Notes: generated from the letters alone by a model not told the origin. A DNA stretch of 64,000 nt from Quillaja saponaria (GCA_029379385.1 CM055609.1:4712001-4776000); one strand, 5' to 3'; positions 46,664 through 58,620 are shown, counted from the first letter of the stretch. A program made the numbers and translations.

Positions 46664-47279
46664 CTGCAAGAAGAAAAGAACATGTTTTTTTCACATAAAA
46701 TTTACAGGATCCCATGAGAATAATCAATAAAGATAGTATGGATTCAGCTGCGTAAACAAAGCAAAGAAACATGACAGTTGCATACTTCAATAACAATATC
46801 AAAGCTTTAGAAGCATCTCATGTAAAAGTTTTGTCAAATTTACAGGATCCATTCTTGTTTAAATTATGTATAAACTTATCTAGGAACACATAAAACATTC
46901 TTGAAGGGTTATCTAATATCAATTAGAGTCATTAGTTTTTTTTATTACTTTATACCCTTGCCTTTTTTGTAAAAGGCCTGTCCAATTTTTTTTTACCCTC
47001 AAATGCCACACTTGAATATGAACTTACATTGAACACACTTGAACATGTAGTAAACTGGAATAATACCCCAACTGTATAAAGTGTTATCACCGTATATAAG
47101 CAAACGTAGAACAATTAGAAAACATCTTTGAAGGGTTATCTAATATGGATAAGAGTCAATAGTTTTTTTAATTACTTTCTTCAATTTTCTTTTTTGTAAA
47201 AGCCTTGTCCAATTTTATTTTATTTTTTATTATGATCAAATGGCTACATTAAACACACTTGAACATGTTGTAAATTTAA
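46664..47279. repeat. Local direct duplication of about 230 bp
   Basis: 46,893-47,060 and 47,125-47,275 share GAAGGGTTATCTAATAT, TTTTTTGTAAAAG, TTGTCCAATTTT and AACACACTTGAACATGT. It belongs to no block seen elsewhere. No gene. Confidence 0.55.
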
Positions 47280-47722
47280 GAAGAGCTAAAAAAATATTTT
47301 AACAATTCAGAACTTATTAAATAAAAAAAATAAAAAAAATATTAATTATTATTGACAAATAATTGTTGAAAAATTTAAAAATAATTTATGAATTAAAAGT
47401 TAAAACAAGAACATTAATTATAATCATAAAAACTATACTCTTCATATTTCTTTTAATTCATAGTAATTTTTTAATTCTTAAATTTGAGAAAACTAAAAAA
47501 ATTATGATTATTAAGAACTTATTAAACAAAAAAATTGAATCAATCTTAATTACTATAAACATATAATTATTGAAAAAAATTAGTAAAAAAGAAAATATTA
47601 GTTCTAAAACAATTACAATCCAATTTATATTAAAATAGAAAAAAAATTAGAAAAAATATATATAAATAATAATTTATTTGTAGAAAAATAACAAGGTAAC
47701 AATATAATAATAAAAATTTATA
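47280..47722. repeat. AT-rich dispersed repeat, further copy
   Basis: Carries AATCATAAAAACTATACTCT and ATATTTCTTTTAATTCATAG, the signature of the family at 6.1, 24.2, 31.2 and 43 kb. The open frame at 47,363-47,566 is a by-product of its composition. Confidence 0.5.
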
Positions 47723-48647
47723 AGGGCCCCGGAATTGGACCCAAAAAATTTGAATTGGGTGTCCAATTCCAATTTTTAAATTTGGCTTCCCATTCAGATT
47801 TAGAATTAGAATTTTAAACCCAATTCCATGGAATTGCATTATAACTAAAACTCTATCCTTTTAATTTTTATGATTACCCTTAAAAATTGAAATTCTACAT
47901 CCAGAGAACCTTTATTGCCTTCATCCTTCAACTGCCTTCATCCATTAACCCAGCCTACACCATATCCATCGGCAACCATCAATTTCTACCACCGCTTACC
48001 AAGCTGGCCATCTATGCCGGATAATTTTTCTAGTCAACATCGACTAATTTTACTGGCAAATACCAACCATACATCACACAAAATAATGCTTTCTCTATCA
48101 TCCTCTTCTCTCTCTCTCTCCCTTCTAGCTTCTCTTCTCTCTATCTCTCTTTCTAGCTTCCCTTTTTGTCTTTCTCTGGAAAATTCTAAATCTCAATTGA
48201 TTGCTTGGTTGTTTGTCGATCTATTCAGCTTTGCCAAGCAAAAGTTATTATCCTTGTTTACAGACTGATCACAACAAAGATCTCCTTTATTAATACCCGA
48301 CTCCTTTTTTTCATCTTCAAATGACATTGATACATTTTCAAGGTTTCTTTTTATGTTTTATGGGTGATTGGTGAAAGTATGCAATATGCAGATTGGTGTG
48401 GCCATCCTTTGGGGATATGGGGCGCTAAGGAATAGGGAGTTGGAGAGAGTGAATGGGTATGTGTAATTTTTCTTAAAAAAATAATTATTAGAATTTACAA
48501 AAATAAAATTACAATTCTAATTCATAAATCTTCCTACACTTCAAACAACAAAATTATAATTCAACTCTAATTTCAATTATTAGAGAATTAGAATTGTATT
48601 ACAATCCTTTATCTCAGCTCTAATTCCGTGATCCAAACTGGCCGTAA
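47723..48647. mobile_element. Possible nonautonomous DNA transposon
   Basis: Left part rich in GGAATTGG/CCAATTCC strings (47,727-47,835). Right part (48,500-48,645) is rich in AATTCTAATT strings and ends GATCCAAACTGGCC, whose complement GGCCAGTTTGGATC is a common type of plant transposon end. The middle is pyrimidine-rich (CTCTCT, 48,105-48,155), giving a false reading frame. The ends do not form a clean inverted repeat and no target duplication was found. Confidence 0.3.
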
Positions 48648-48723
48648 GAATATTTCTAACTAGCACCTATTAGTGAGCACTAATTGCTCATTGTTAGAAA
48701 TTCTTAATTTGCTACGCACCTAT

Positions 48724-48960
48724 GTGGAAAGGGAAGTCCAAAGGTACCTCCATCTTTCACCCAAAACACTGGTTTGTACTGCAATTTTGGAGACAAGAAA
48801 CGACAGGATGTGTTCGATTACAGCATCAGGAAAATTGCTCAGCCTATCCTCCATTTTCTGTTCGCTGCTCTTCATCGCCTTCTTATCTTCTTCGTCGTAA
48901 TCAGCTCCTCTTGGTTTTGCACTCCTTGTGTTTGTATTTGGTTCTGCAGGAGTGCTACTG
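48724..48960 (-). pseudogene. Truncated F-box gene fragment
   Basis: From the ATG at 48,854 the minus strand reads MEDRLSNFPDAVIEHILSFL, then VSKIAVQTSVLGERWRYLWT and breaks off at 48,724. This is the first half of an F-box (LP-ILSFL...LSKRWRYLW pattern) and is nearly the same as the start of the gene at 51,052. 48,855-48,960 matches its upstream leader. F-box proteins recruit substrates to SCF ubiquitin ligases; this piece lacks the rest of the protein. Confidence 0.75.
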
Positions 48961-49892
48961 AGGATTCCTTCTATTGGACTTAAAGATAACAGTTATCATT
49001 GCACAAGTTTGGGTCAACGAGCCTATTGGGCCCGTAATAGAGTAAGAAGCAATTACGTATAATTGCTACAAAATTCTAGGTATAGTTAGTACTTAAGTGG
49101 TTACATAAAATGCTGTGTTTAATGCTTATTAATATTAAATGATGAAATTTGCATGGGAGACTAACAATATGTCGAATAATTTCGAGCCTATGGATGAATA
49201 AATAAACACATCTTATTACACTGATAGAATGCGCTGATACTGACTAAATAGTTGAAAATTTAATCAAGCATATTCTTCTTTTTCATCTAGATAGGTCAAT
49301 AGTTTGATTCCTGCAAAGAAAAAAAAAACCACCTTCTTCCAAACCTTACAGAAAAAACATTAAAAAAAGGGCTCATATGATACACTAAATGAGATAATAT
49401 AGTACACATATTTAATTAAAAAGAAAAGTAATATGAAAATTATAAATCAATTGTATCAAAGTTGATGTACACGAGAATTTAGCTCCTGGATATAACATTA
49501 AGAATTAGCATTTCACACATTAAGAAGAGGTCTGTACTCTGTAGTACGAATATAACATTAAGGGTCAATTGTCTGTGGCTTCTATAACAACAATTAATAC
49601 TTTCAAGGTTGTTACAATAGCTCAAGTATCTCAAAAAAAAAAAAAAAAACGTAGCTAATGTATTTACAAAATCATATTAGCTTCTCCAGCCTATGTCAAA
49701 GAGCCAGTAATTCTGCAGCAAACAGTTGAGATTCTCCTCTTCTGCAACAAGAAGCAGTATAACCGCAGAAAGAGAAGTAATAAGAAACAAAATGGCTCAT
49801 GGATTATATTTCCTTTTGCCGCATATCACCTTCAAATTGCGGAATTTGATACTAGTAGCAAAAGTAATGCAGTTTAGAAGCTCCAGTAGTAC
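48961..49892. other. Spacer downstream of the F-box pseudogene
   Basis: No gene is seen. An A run is at 49,633-49,649. ACATTAAGAAGAGGTCTGT near 49,517 recurs near 51,648. 49,690-49,892 may include the last intron or exon of the F-box gene, but no further exon could be placed. Confidence 0.35.
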
Positions 49893-51180
49893 CTGTTCCA
49901 CCACAATTGCTTTCAAACAAGGAGATCCACCGGTTAAGCAGGTCATTACAGGAAAAGGTAACGTAACAGGATAGCTTCTAGGATGCACTTCTATTTTCAA
50001 AATTTCTAATCAGGTAAAAGGAGAAGGAAGGCCATCTAGAACACTAGAAGCCTTGAGCAGATCCTGGGCAAACGAAGAAAGACAAGGATAAAATTTTAAA
50101 TTAAGGTACAAAATAAAATTTTCAGAAAATTAAATTGAAAGAGATGAAGTGTACTCACCTTCAAGGTGCCATCAGATAGTGTCAAAACCTTTGCATTCCC
50201 AAATGCGCCTAATATATTTTTCAAATACAAACGGAGGGTTGTATTCCCCTCCACAAACGCACAGGGTGCACACTAACATACACATTTTCGATAACAGAAA
50301 GGCATTCAATGGAGAAATTAAACCTATTAGACTGAATGAAAGCAAAAGATTTGAGCTTTGGTGAAGAACTCACAATCTTACAATCTCTATCATCGTTATC
50401 GAAATGTATGTCACTAATTGATAAGTCAGTAAGTTGAGGGGCATATATCTGAAAATGTTTCACATCCTCATAAATTGAACATCCATCTAGCAGCAAACTT
50501 TTCAAATTGAGACAACCCCTGAAAGGGTCAAAGGTATGTTCATTACATGTAAGAGTACACATTATAAGATCCAAACTCGTTAGCACAATAAAGTGAAAGT
50601 GTTTCAATGGTCCGGTCGTGGTCATTATAAATTCTAGGGTTTTCAAAGATTGACAATTGAAAAGATGGGGTACAAGCTCTGTAGGGAAAACGGCATCAAT
50701 CCATGGATATTCAACTTCAAGAGATCTCACACATTCAACGACCCTCTCCATGAGCAAATGAAATGAAGAGTCAACCTTATCCATATCAAAAAGACAGCAT
50801 TCAATCCTAAATTTACTGACTTTAGTAGAGGCATCTCTGTGAGATAGTACATGATTCACAAATTTCTGAAAAACTTCAAATTTTCTGCTGAAGGATTCTC
50901 CAATGGAGAAGTGAAGGGTGGAAAGGGAAGTCCAAAGGTACCTCCATCTTTTACCCAAAACACTGGTTTGTACTGCAATTTTTGTGACAAGCAAAGAAAG
51001 GATGTGTTGGAGTATACCATCTGGTAAATTGCTCAGCCTATCCTCCACCATTTTTTGCTTTCCAATTCCAACGCCTTCTGCTTCTTTGCTCCTCTGGGTT
51101 TGCTCTCCTTCTGTTCGTGTTTGGTTCTGCACAGAGTGCTCTTTCTCTTTCGCATGAAATGGGATTCTAGAACTCTTCAT
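49893..51180 (-). pseudogene. F-box/FBD-LRR gene with a frameshift and a stop codon
   Basis: The ATG at 51,180, or more likely 51,052 (MVEDRLSNLPDGILQHILSL), starts an F-box, then leucine-rich repeats (LKTLEFIM, LTSLDLIMC, LNLKSLLLDGC, LTDLSISD, PKLKSFAF). After VENVYVSV-type sequence the frame shifts by one base near 50,265-50,276; the other frame continues FVEGNTTLRLYLKNILGAFG and LTLSDGTLK to a donor at 50,158. Exon 2 (50,063-49,893) reads DLLKASSVLDGLPSPFT, a TGA at 50,012-50,010, then LEILKIEVHPRSYPVTLPFP and GGSPCLKAIVVE, the FBD region. Two separate lesions make this a likely pseudogene of an SCF substrate adaptor. Family members are usually 350-450 residues. Confidence 0.75.
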
Positions 51181-51870
51181 GTGTTGGGTTCCATTTTTTA
51201 ATACACTGTAGACTGTAGAGGCTTCCTTCTATTCTGCACCTGTAAAACTTTGGGCCTCTTATACTATATAGACCATAGTTGATCTTTCGCCAGGCCCTGT
51301 AAGTCTAAACTCTATCATTACTCACATATAAACAAAATGGTGAAAATTTGTATAGGTGGATGATGAAATAAAATTTAGTAGTTGATGGACATTTGATGTC
51401 GTTTTTGTTATTTTATGTTTTCTTCCTTGAACTCAACTACAAAGTAATAAGCTTATGACAAACGATTCCAATATATTTACCTTATCATTATCAACAAATA
51501 TTTACAATTCGTTTCCTAAATATTAGTAAGAACAAGCAATAGCTACTTGATATCCAACTCGCATTTATCACGAGATGTTAGTTCAGCACGAATCAGTAAC
51601 GGTGCTAAAGTTTATTCCTTTCTCCTTAATCCCAGGTTCGTGTCACACATTAAGAAGTGGTCTGTGGTAAGAATATAACATTCTATATATATAGTAGAAC
51701 TTGAAGATGGCCCATACAGTGACACAGCAGCCTGTACTTACCCAAACAGTAAGTCACAGGTAGAGTGCTAATTTTTGTTGTCACCATAAGTTATTAATAA
51801 ATTCATGTACTGTAAAATATGATTATAATGCATAATTCCACTTGATTGATGATTAATAATTATAAACAAA
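51181..51870. other. Upstream flank of the F-box gene sharing DNA with block A
   Basis: 51,190-51,290 resembles 10,130-10,260. 51,685-51,860 (CAGTGACACAGCAGCCTGTA, AATATGATTATAATGCATAA) resembles 8,670-8,850 and 33,905-34,085. The F-box upstream region is therefore a source, or a sister copy, of part of block A. Confidence 0.5.
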
Positions 51871-54800
51871 TAGTCAAGAGAATTTGGGTCGACCATTAAT
51901 AAAAGTATTACAATTTATTACTATATTTTTAAGCTATATTAGCTGCAGAATGTCATTATCTATATTATATAAGCTCTAATGCCATACATTTACAATTTAT
52001 TACAATTTTTTTTTCTCATTTTTACAATAATGTATCAAGTATTAATTTCTTACAACATGGTTTACGTTAAATGCTTCACTTTTGGCCATAAAGAATATTG
52101 CTAAGATTATTAATGGGGCCTACATAAACTAACTTACATTGAATTCTTAACAAGTTGATTATGAGTTGTTCACGACTAATTGTATTAAGTTTGAAGTAAA
52201 TTTGTAATACTAGTAGCATGCAATTGCTTACACACATGTTGAATGAATTTTATTTTTTAAAATATAAAATGATCATTTTAATTTTGTTAGTCCTATTTAG
52301 AAGGAAAGAGAAAAGTTTGTGTGTGAGTAGGAGTGATATGATAGCTATTAAGAAGTTAATTAATTTAAATTAACAAAAATTATTTAATTTATTTATACTA
52401 TCATAAAGTAGGAAAAAAATAAGAGTTGTTTTTTTTTTCTTTTATAATAATATAGATATATATATATATATTGATCATGTACTTTTTTCATTTTTTTTCA
52501 CTGTATTTATGTCAGGGTCAAAATTAAAATTTATCTTAAAGTGATCGCGATCATAAATAAGAACATAAATTATTTATGCCCAACAAGAAAATTTGAAATG
52601 TTAAACTCTTAGAAATATTACTTTTTAAATCTTATTTTCATCGCTAAATCAACTCATTATTTATAAACCTCTTCTCGTAAAAGTTGGTTTTATATGTAGA
52701 TCTCCTAAATTGGTTCCAGCATATGCATGCATGCGTGCTCCCTTAGTGCGTAGCTAGTGGACCCTTATTTTTGGTGTTAATTTTTCTATAATGCATTTTG
52801 ATGTGGCTGGTTGGGAACAACTACATTTTCTTTTTCTTATGCACATCATGCATTTAATGCATGGGTTATAACTTTGTCTCTGTGGGATTCACTTTTGCAA
52901 ATTAAGCTTGCTCAAGAAGTAGCAACTCAGTGATCTAAATGGGACTTATATTTGGAGAGTTTCACATTACAACTTACTAAATTTGGATTAGTTTTTGTGA
53001 CATGATTTTCTATCGCATATTTGAGTTTTGATTGATAGTTGTTTTTCTATTAAATTCATATTATTTTATTTTTATATAAAACTGTTGTAGCCATCGTTAT
53101 GCTGTGTTTTGTTTGAGATTGATGTCAAAGACCCAGTGTTCCAATTATGTGTTCAATGCTTTTTATACTCGCTCTAGATTAAGAATATTCAACTTTTATT
53201 TATTTATTTTTTTTTTCTTTCTTTGAAAATATTCAAAACCCTCATTGCAAAAGCTGACAACTATAAGAGAAATAAAAAATAATAATAATAATAATAAAAA
53301 CCATCCTTTAGAAATCAAAATATTACATCAGCCCATTAAGCTTTAGTTGTATATAAATGATTAAAAAATCACTCTCACAGCAAATTTGAACTTTCAGAGA
53401 TTAGGTAATAATTTATTATGATTGATATCAAAGAAAATGTTAATTATAAGTTCAAATCTGCTTATGTTATAAAAAAAAATTACAATTAACCATATATTTA
53501 ATTCATAAGATAACAAAAGTAATATAAAATTATAAAGCAATTATATCAATTAAAAATTTATTATGATGTTTTTAGATTTTGACCCGGAGAAGATCAAGAG
53601 TCAAAATTGTTCACCACGTTGATCCAAGGGCTAGACCATAAAAAGTTTTCGAAGGTTAAAACAAGTGTAATGACTCTAGCAAAGAATATAGAGAAGGCAT
53701 TGAATTTAATATAACTCAGCTAGGAAATTCCAAGTTAAATTATAAATAAGAAACTCATTAAGATTATAATATATATATATATAATATTGAATTCTTTTTC
53801 AACAAAAAAGGAGACTATGTATCTATTTTTTGGTTGTATACATCTTCCCTATTGTTAGCCTAAGATGAAGAAATCCATTTTATAGGGTCCCCACACATCG
53901 CATACCAAGGCCAATTTATTCTGTCGTACTACGCCTTTTTCTTTCTTGTCCGCCAGCTGATACAAATTTGCTTTAAAAAAAATCCACTCATCTTTCTCAT
54001 CGGCAGTGTCTGAAGAATATCTTTCATCAACTAAACACGTAAATAATTGGATTTTAGTAATCTTGAAGAAAAAAATTTATTGTATTTAGTCGCATATAGT
54101 GTCAAAACTTTCATTCTCTCAATTATTCGAGCTAATAAATCCAATTTAAGCATAATATTTACAATTATAAATATATATTTTTTGGCCAAATAAATTCAAG
54201 AGTAGAAAAACTGTTTTGTTTCTCATATCAAAGCAAAGCATTATGTGTATAATTTATTCACAAAAGGTGAGAAGTACATTGAAAATTAGCCCCAACCAAG
54301 TGTCACGGCAACTTAAATTCAAAAATTTACTATCAAAACAGAATGAGTTTAACATTAAACTAAAAACTACTGCACTTGTTTTTTTTATTAAATTGACATA
54401 GATTCCACTCAAATTTGATTAATAAGTTATATATGATTAGCTTGAGCTTCTTTTTCTTTTCTTTTTTCTTTAATTTTTTATTGATTGTAGGTTTGATTTA
54501 CGCTTAAATTAAGAAAGTTAAAGCCTTTCCACTTGTTTGGAAAGGTAAAATTCCGTTTATTTTTTTATCCCTTGAAAATTAAATCTTGTCTTAGTGGGGT
54601 TAATGAGTGGCCTATCAAACCCAAATAGAGGATTGCTTCTTCGTTTTAGAGAAAGTATTTAATTAAAAAGATACTTACGATCTGGACGTCTAAATTTTCA
54701 ACTGTTACAAAAAATCATATATATTACAATATTTAATACATTGTCACAGTGTATTACATTGTATTACATTATTAATAAATAGAAAAGTAATACGTGTTAC

Positions 54801-54990
54801 TAATATCAACCGTTCTTCTTAATTTTTGTAAATAAGTAATAAGTAAAAACTCTAGTATGAAACATATATAATTTATTTTAATAATGATAAAATCATAGAG
54901 AGAGAAGTCATCGGATAAGATCTTTCTAAAATCATTAAGCAGTTTACTGTAGCTAGCTTGCAATTTGCATCTGAAGAACAATGGTTATCA
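51871..54990. other. AT-rich intergenic DNA, nothing recognised
   Basis: Simple repeats only: AT run at 52,454-52,471, AAT run at 53,279-53,296, AT run at 53,771-53,782, and TATTACATTG repeated near 54,740-54,770. No reading frame with family resemblance and no RNA gene were found. Confidence 0.5.
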
Positions 54991-55019
54991 AAAAAAAAAA
55001 AAAATTTAAAGTAATATTA

Positions 55020-55500
55020 TTATTAATCAACACAAGGGTTACATTCAAAACATAATTCACCAACAAGTACGCTGTCACAAGAGTTACATTCAAAACATAA
55101 TTTCCCAACAAGCCCAGACATAAACCAATCAAAACAGAAGACATTATCACAAAAACCAAACAAATGATAAAACCATGGTAGTCCAGGAGACATGATCACA
55201 ACCAGACGAGACCAGCAGGAGAGCTTCTCCTCTGCCATCTTCAGTTTGATCTGCCACTGGACCGAGTTCGGTGGCGCCATAAACAACTTTTTCTTCTATT
55301 AAAAGAAACTTATAAAAGCTGGATGAACAATGGACATCAAATTTATATATCACAAAAACCAAACAAATGATAAAACCATGGTTGTCCAGGAGACATGATC
55401 ATAACCAGAATAGACCTGCTGGAGAGCTTCTCCTCTGCGATCTTCAGTTTGATCTCTGACGGGCCGAGCTCCGTGGCGCCATGATTAACTTGTTGATCAA
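55020..55500. repeat. Nested tandem duplications downstream of G8
   Basis: 55,147-55,281 and 55,353-55,482 are about 90 percent alike by eye (AACCAAACAAATGATAAAAC, GAGAGCTTCTCCTCTGC, GTGGCGCCAT), period about 205 bp. Within 55,030-55,110 a 51-bp unit with GTTACATTCAAAACATAATT occurs twice. Minus-strand frames through both are partly open but share no frame with a known family. It lies just past the G8 stop codon. Confidence 0.65.
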
Positions 55501-55585
55501 GAAACTTATTAAAGCTAGCTAGCTTCATATATATATTTATATATATATATATACACACATACTACAATACAGTACCAAAGCTAGG

Positions 55586-55939
55586 TTAAACAGATAAGGT
55601 TCCAATTTCAGCACCGAATATCTTTACCTTCCTTATAACCTCAATTCTATAAAGAAAACCTTCCTCTTTATAAAATATGAGTACATCACCCTTCGCAAAA
55701 CCTTTGCCCAGAGCAATTTCTCTCCAACCTTTATCTAACACTGGTTTTCTGTGATGATCTTTAACACGAATGGTGCAACGAAACACATGTGTTACTCTAC
55801 TGTCACCCCCATATTTCACAGGAAATCTAACATACCGGACTCCACCTTCGAATGGTGGCAGATCTTTCAGCCTGGAAGTTGGAAACGATAACCGACGAGT
55901 AACATCAGTTTGAGTAAGAGTTTTTCTGAAGATTTCCAT
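55586..55939 (-). CDS. G8: stand-alone B3-domain protein, diverged, intact
   Basis: A 117-residue single-exon protein. N-arm FRKTLTQTDVTRRLSFPTS, then PPFEGGVRYVRFPVKYGG, FRCTIRVK, KPVLDKGWREIALGKGFAKGD and LIFYKEEGFLYRIEVIRK. It is closer to the general plant single-B3 pattern (LTQTDVTRRL, PPFEGG) than G1-G7 are, has a shorter last loop, and is on the opposite strand. It could be the founder type or an older neighbour. A TATA-like string, TTATATATAA, lies about 60 bp ahead of the ATG (55,997-56,006). Expected to bind DNA in the nucleus; target unknown. Confidence 0.85.
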   Translation of the reverse strand: MEIFRKTLTQTDVTRRLSFPTSRLKDLPPFEGGVRYVRFPVKYGGDSRVTHVFRCTIRVKDHHRKPVLDKGWREIALGKGFAKGDVLIFYKEEGFLYRIEVIRKVKIFGAEIGTLSV

Positions 55940-56010
55940 GATATATAATTAACTGAGCTATGTAGTATGTAATGTAGCAGCTGGGCAGCCTAGGATTTAT
56001 ATATAATAGC
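55940..56010 (-). promoter_or_regulatory. G8 core promoter
   Basis: On the minus strand TTATATATAA at 56,006-55,997 is followed by a leader of about 55 bp to the ATG at 55,939. The spacing is usual for plant TATA promoters with a short leader. Confidence 0.5.
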
Positions 56011-56302
56011 AAAATGGCCTTGTATTTATTAAATGTAAAATTCGCAGAGATTCTACCAAAAAAAGAGAGAGTTCTTACGTATACCTTGTCCAGCTTTTAC
56101 ATAAAGGTTAATTGGGTAGAAGAAAATGTTGCGGACACATGGCTTATGTTTTGGCATATATGTGGTGATAATATATATGTTAATTTCCTCATATAGTTAA
56201 ATTATACTTTTAATCCTTATAATTTGTTAAACAATTTATTTTCTTCTTAATATTTTGAAAGTTTAAATATTATTTTTAGAATTTCAAAAATCACGTAATA
56301 TG

Positions 56303-56965
56303 GTCATTATAGCGGAGCAGGAGTGGATCAGGGGTAAATCGACCCCGATTGTCTCCCACAAAGCCCTGCGCCCCACCCTAAATAGGGCAAGGAATTTCAT
56401 CCCATCCTCGATTCAGAAATTCTTCGAATTCCTTGAACAAGATTTGCTTTGCCCCAAATAAAAAAAGAAGAAGAAGTTATACTCAATTAATGAATAAAAA
56501 TCTTGGTCAATTAGCATAACTTATACATCCATCCACAAAAATTAAATTAAAAGTTCACAAGAAGATAACATCACTTGTTAGAAATGCAACAACAATTTAC
56601 AATACATAACTAGTTTCACAAAGATTTATATAAAAAATAACATGATATTTTCTTTATTTTTTATTTAACTAAAAAAAAAATTAGGGTTCATAATTGAAAT
56701 ATATATATGTATTACATATAATGCATGTGTCAGTGTAAATACTTATGTAAAATGGTAAAATACATGTGTAAAAAAATATATATTATGAATAATATTATAC
56801 ATAAACACATGGACTGGGTAGGACGGGCGAGATGTAAGTGAATAACATACCCCCTTCAAACCCTAATTGGATTTTTTCGGATCGGGGCAAGATCTGCCCC
56901 ATTCTCTAGTTAATGTTCGAAAAACCCACCCCGTTGGATCAGGTCAAAATTGTCATCCCCAAATT
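56303..56965. mobile_element. GC-richer transposon-like remnant
   Basis: Two GC-richer edges, 56,303-56,455 (GGATCAGGGGTAAATCGACC, CCCTGCGCCCCACCC) and 56,815-56,960 (GGTAGGACGGGCGAGATG, GATCGGGGCAAGATCTGCCC), enclose AT-rich DNA. Runs of GGGGC/GCCCC at both edges are typical of a common plant class of nonautonomous DNA transposons. The inverted ends are too eroded to define. No transposase. Confidence 0.35.
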
Positions 56966-57239
56966 TTACCTTAACAGAAGAAATGTGTTAAACATACATC
57001 GTGATACGTGGCCAGGGACTATATTACATGGTTCTCAAAACTATAAGAATAATATTTTAACTTTTTAAAATATAGAAATAAAACTGAATTTTTGATCAAA
57101 CAATAGAACTAAAAGTGTAAATAAACCTAAATTTTTCTTCTCATATGAAAATACTAAATTAGTTTCATATAAAATTCACTGTAGTCAATTTTAATAATTT
57201 AAAAACAAAAACTTGTTTATTGTCACTATATAATCGATA

Positions 57240-57440
57240 TATGTAGGGTAGTGTTATGTACACTATCTCAAGTTTATATATAAAAAAAATATATGAAAAA
57301 ATGATGTTTTATTTTTTATTTTTAGTTCTTTTGTAATACACTAATATTGTAGTATAGCACTATCCCAAGTTTATATATAAAGGAATAAATAAGAATTATC
57401 TTTTTAGTTTTTTTTGTAGTGCACTAATATTTTGTAATTC
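57240..57440. repeat. Tandem repeat of about 105 bp
   Basis: CACTATCTCAAGTTTATATA (57,259) and CACTATCCCAAGTTTATATA (57,359) begin two similar units ending in a CACTAATATT string. Confidence 0.6.
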
Positions 57441-57453
57441 ACATATTAATACC

Positions 57454-57574
57454 CTTCTATGAAGGGTGGATTCCAACCACCCATCAAAAGTTGTCTTCGT
57501 CCTTAAGAGTATGTCTGTATAGTTCTTAACTCTCAAGGAAGAATGGGTTGTTGGAATCCATCCCTGCATAGAAT
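57454..57574. ncRNA. Long imperfect foldback, possible microRNA precursor
   Basis: Arm 1 (57,454-57,510) holds TTCTATGAAGGGTGGATTCC, then AACCACCCAT and TTCGTCCTTAAGAGT. Arm 2 (57,529-57,574) holds ACTCTCAAGGAAGAATGGG, then TTGTTGGAATCC and ATCCCTGCATAGAAT. The arms pair over about 45 positions with a few mismatches and one bulge of about 11 nt in arm 1; the end loop is about 18 nt. No match to a microRNA I know. It could instead be a small foldback transposon. Short open frames on both strands here are a by-product. Confidence 0.35.
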
Positions 57575-58189
57575 CTCTACACAGATACCGAGAAAAATTA
57601 GATGCCTCTTTCCAACAAAGTGGTATACTAAATGCACGCGATTAATGGTAGACATTCTAGAGGTTAATGAGAAAAGAAAAACCACCGTGTTCAAGTCGTT
57701 TTCATGGGTCATGAGTTGGTGCATTATTCGATCTTTTATAGATTTTTGTTAGTGTTGTTGTTTTGTATAATTTATTGAGTTTTATTTAATGCTGTTATAA
57801 ATAAACAAAATTATAATTCTTTAAATTAACATAATCCATAATAGTTATTGTTAATAATATATAATATATAATATATTTTATTTATTAACAATGTATAAAT
57901 TAATTAAATACATTAATAATGTATCAAGTATTAATTCCAAATGAACTTACAGAAAATTTTCCCCACCCACTATAATATTTTGTGTCTACTAATGTATTAG
58001 TTTTTTTTTTCGCACATTACACATTAATGGTGTCTACATAAATATTATGTATTTATAAATAAATAAATTATTAATTAGTAGTGTATCACATTATATTATA
58101 AATTAAAAATATGGTGAAAATGTTTTGTAGTAATTAATGTCAGGAAAAGAAAAAACAATTAACAAAAAATAAAGTTTTATACTTACTCT
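57575..58189. other. AT-rich spacer, nothing recognised
   Basis: Only AT-rich simple sequence (for example ATATAATATA near 57,860) and AATGTATCAAGTATTAATT, which also occurs near 52,030. Confidence 0.45.
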
Positions 58190-58620
58190 ATTTTTTATAT
58201 ACTATTTTTGTGATATACGCGTAAGTATGTGAATCATGTTCATGATATAAACATATATGCTTATCAATATTAATTAATGTGCACAATAAGAAATTAAAGT
58301 TAATAAAAATAATTCTTAATATTAATTACATTAAACAAATAGAACAATTCAATAAAAAGTTTAATTCATAATATAAATATTTTTTTAATATTTTAAAGAT
58401 GGAAAAAAAATAAACACAATAATATTATAATCATAAAAACTATAACCTTAATATTTTTATAAATTTTTTTATTTTTAAATTTTAATATTATAATTATTTA
58501 TAACTTATGAAATAAAAAATTGAGAAATTCAGACTTAAATACAATTTATATATAGTTCTTAACAAAATACATATTTATTAATATGAAAAGAACTAGGACA
58601 AAAAAAACTGAACATAATTA
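58190..58620. repeat. AT-rich dispersed repeat, outermost copy
   Basis: GTGATATACGCGTAAGTATGTG at its left side resembles the left edge of the copy at 6,120. AATCATAAAAACTATAACCT and CTTAATATTTTT follow. It ends at the telomere-like repeats. Confidence 0.5.

Noticed and set aside
47915..48268. 117-codon serine/leucine-rich frame
   Set aside because: Starts at TTG and owes its serine/leucine content to a CT-rich tract within a likely transposon.
57533..57752. Paired open frames on both strands
   Set aside because: They fall in and beside the foldback and show no family resemblance.
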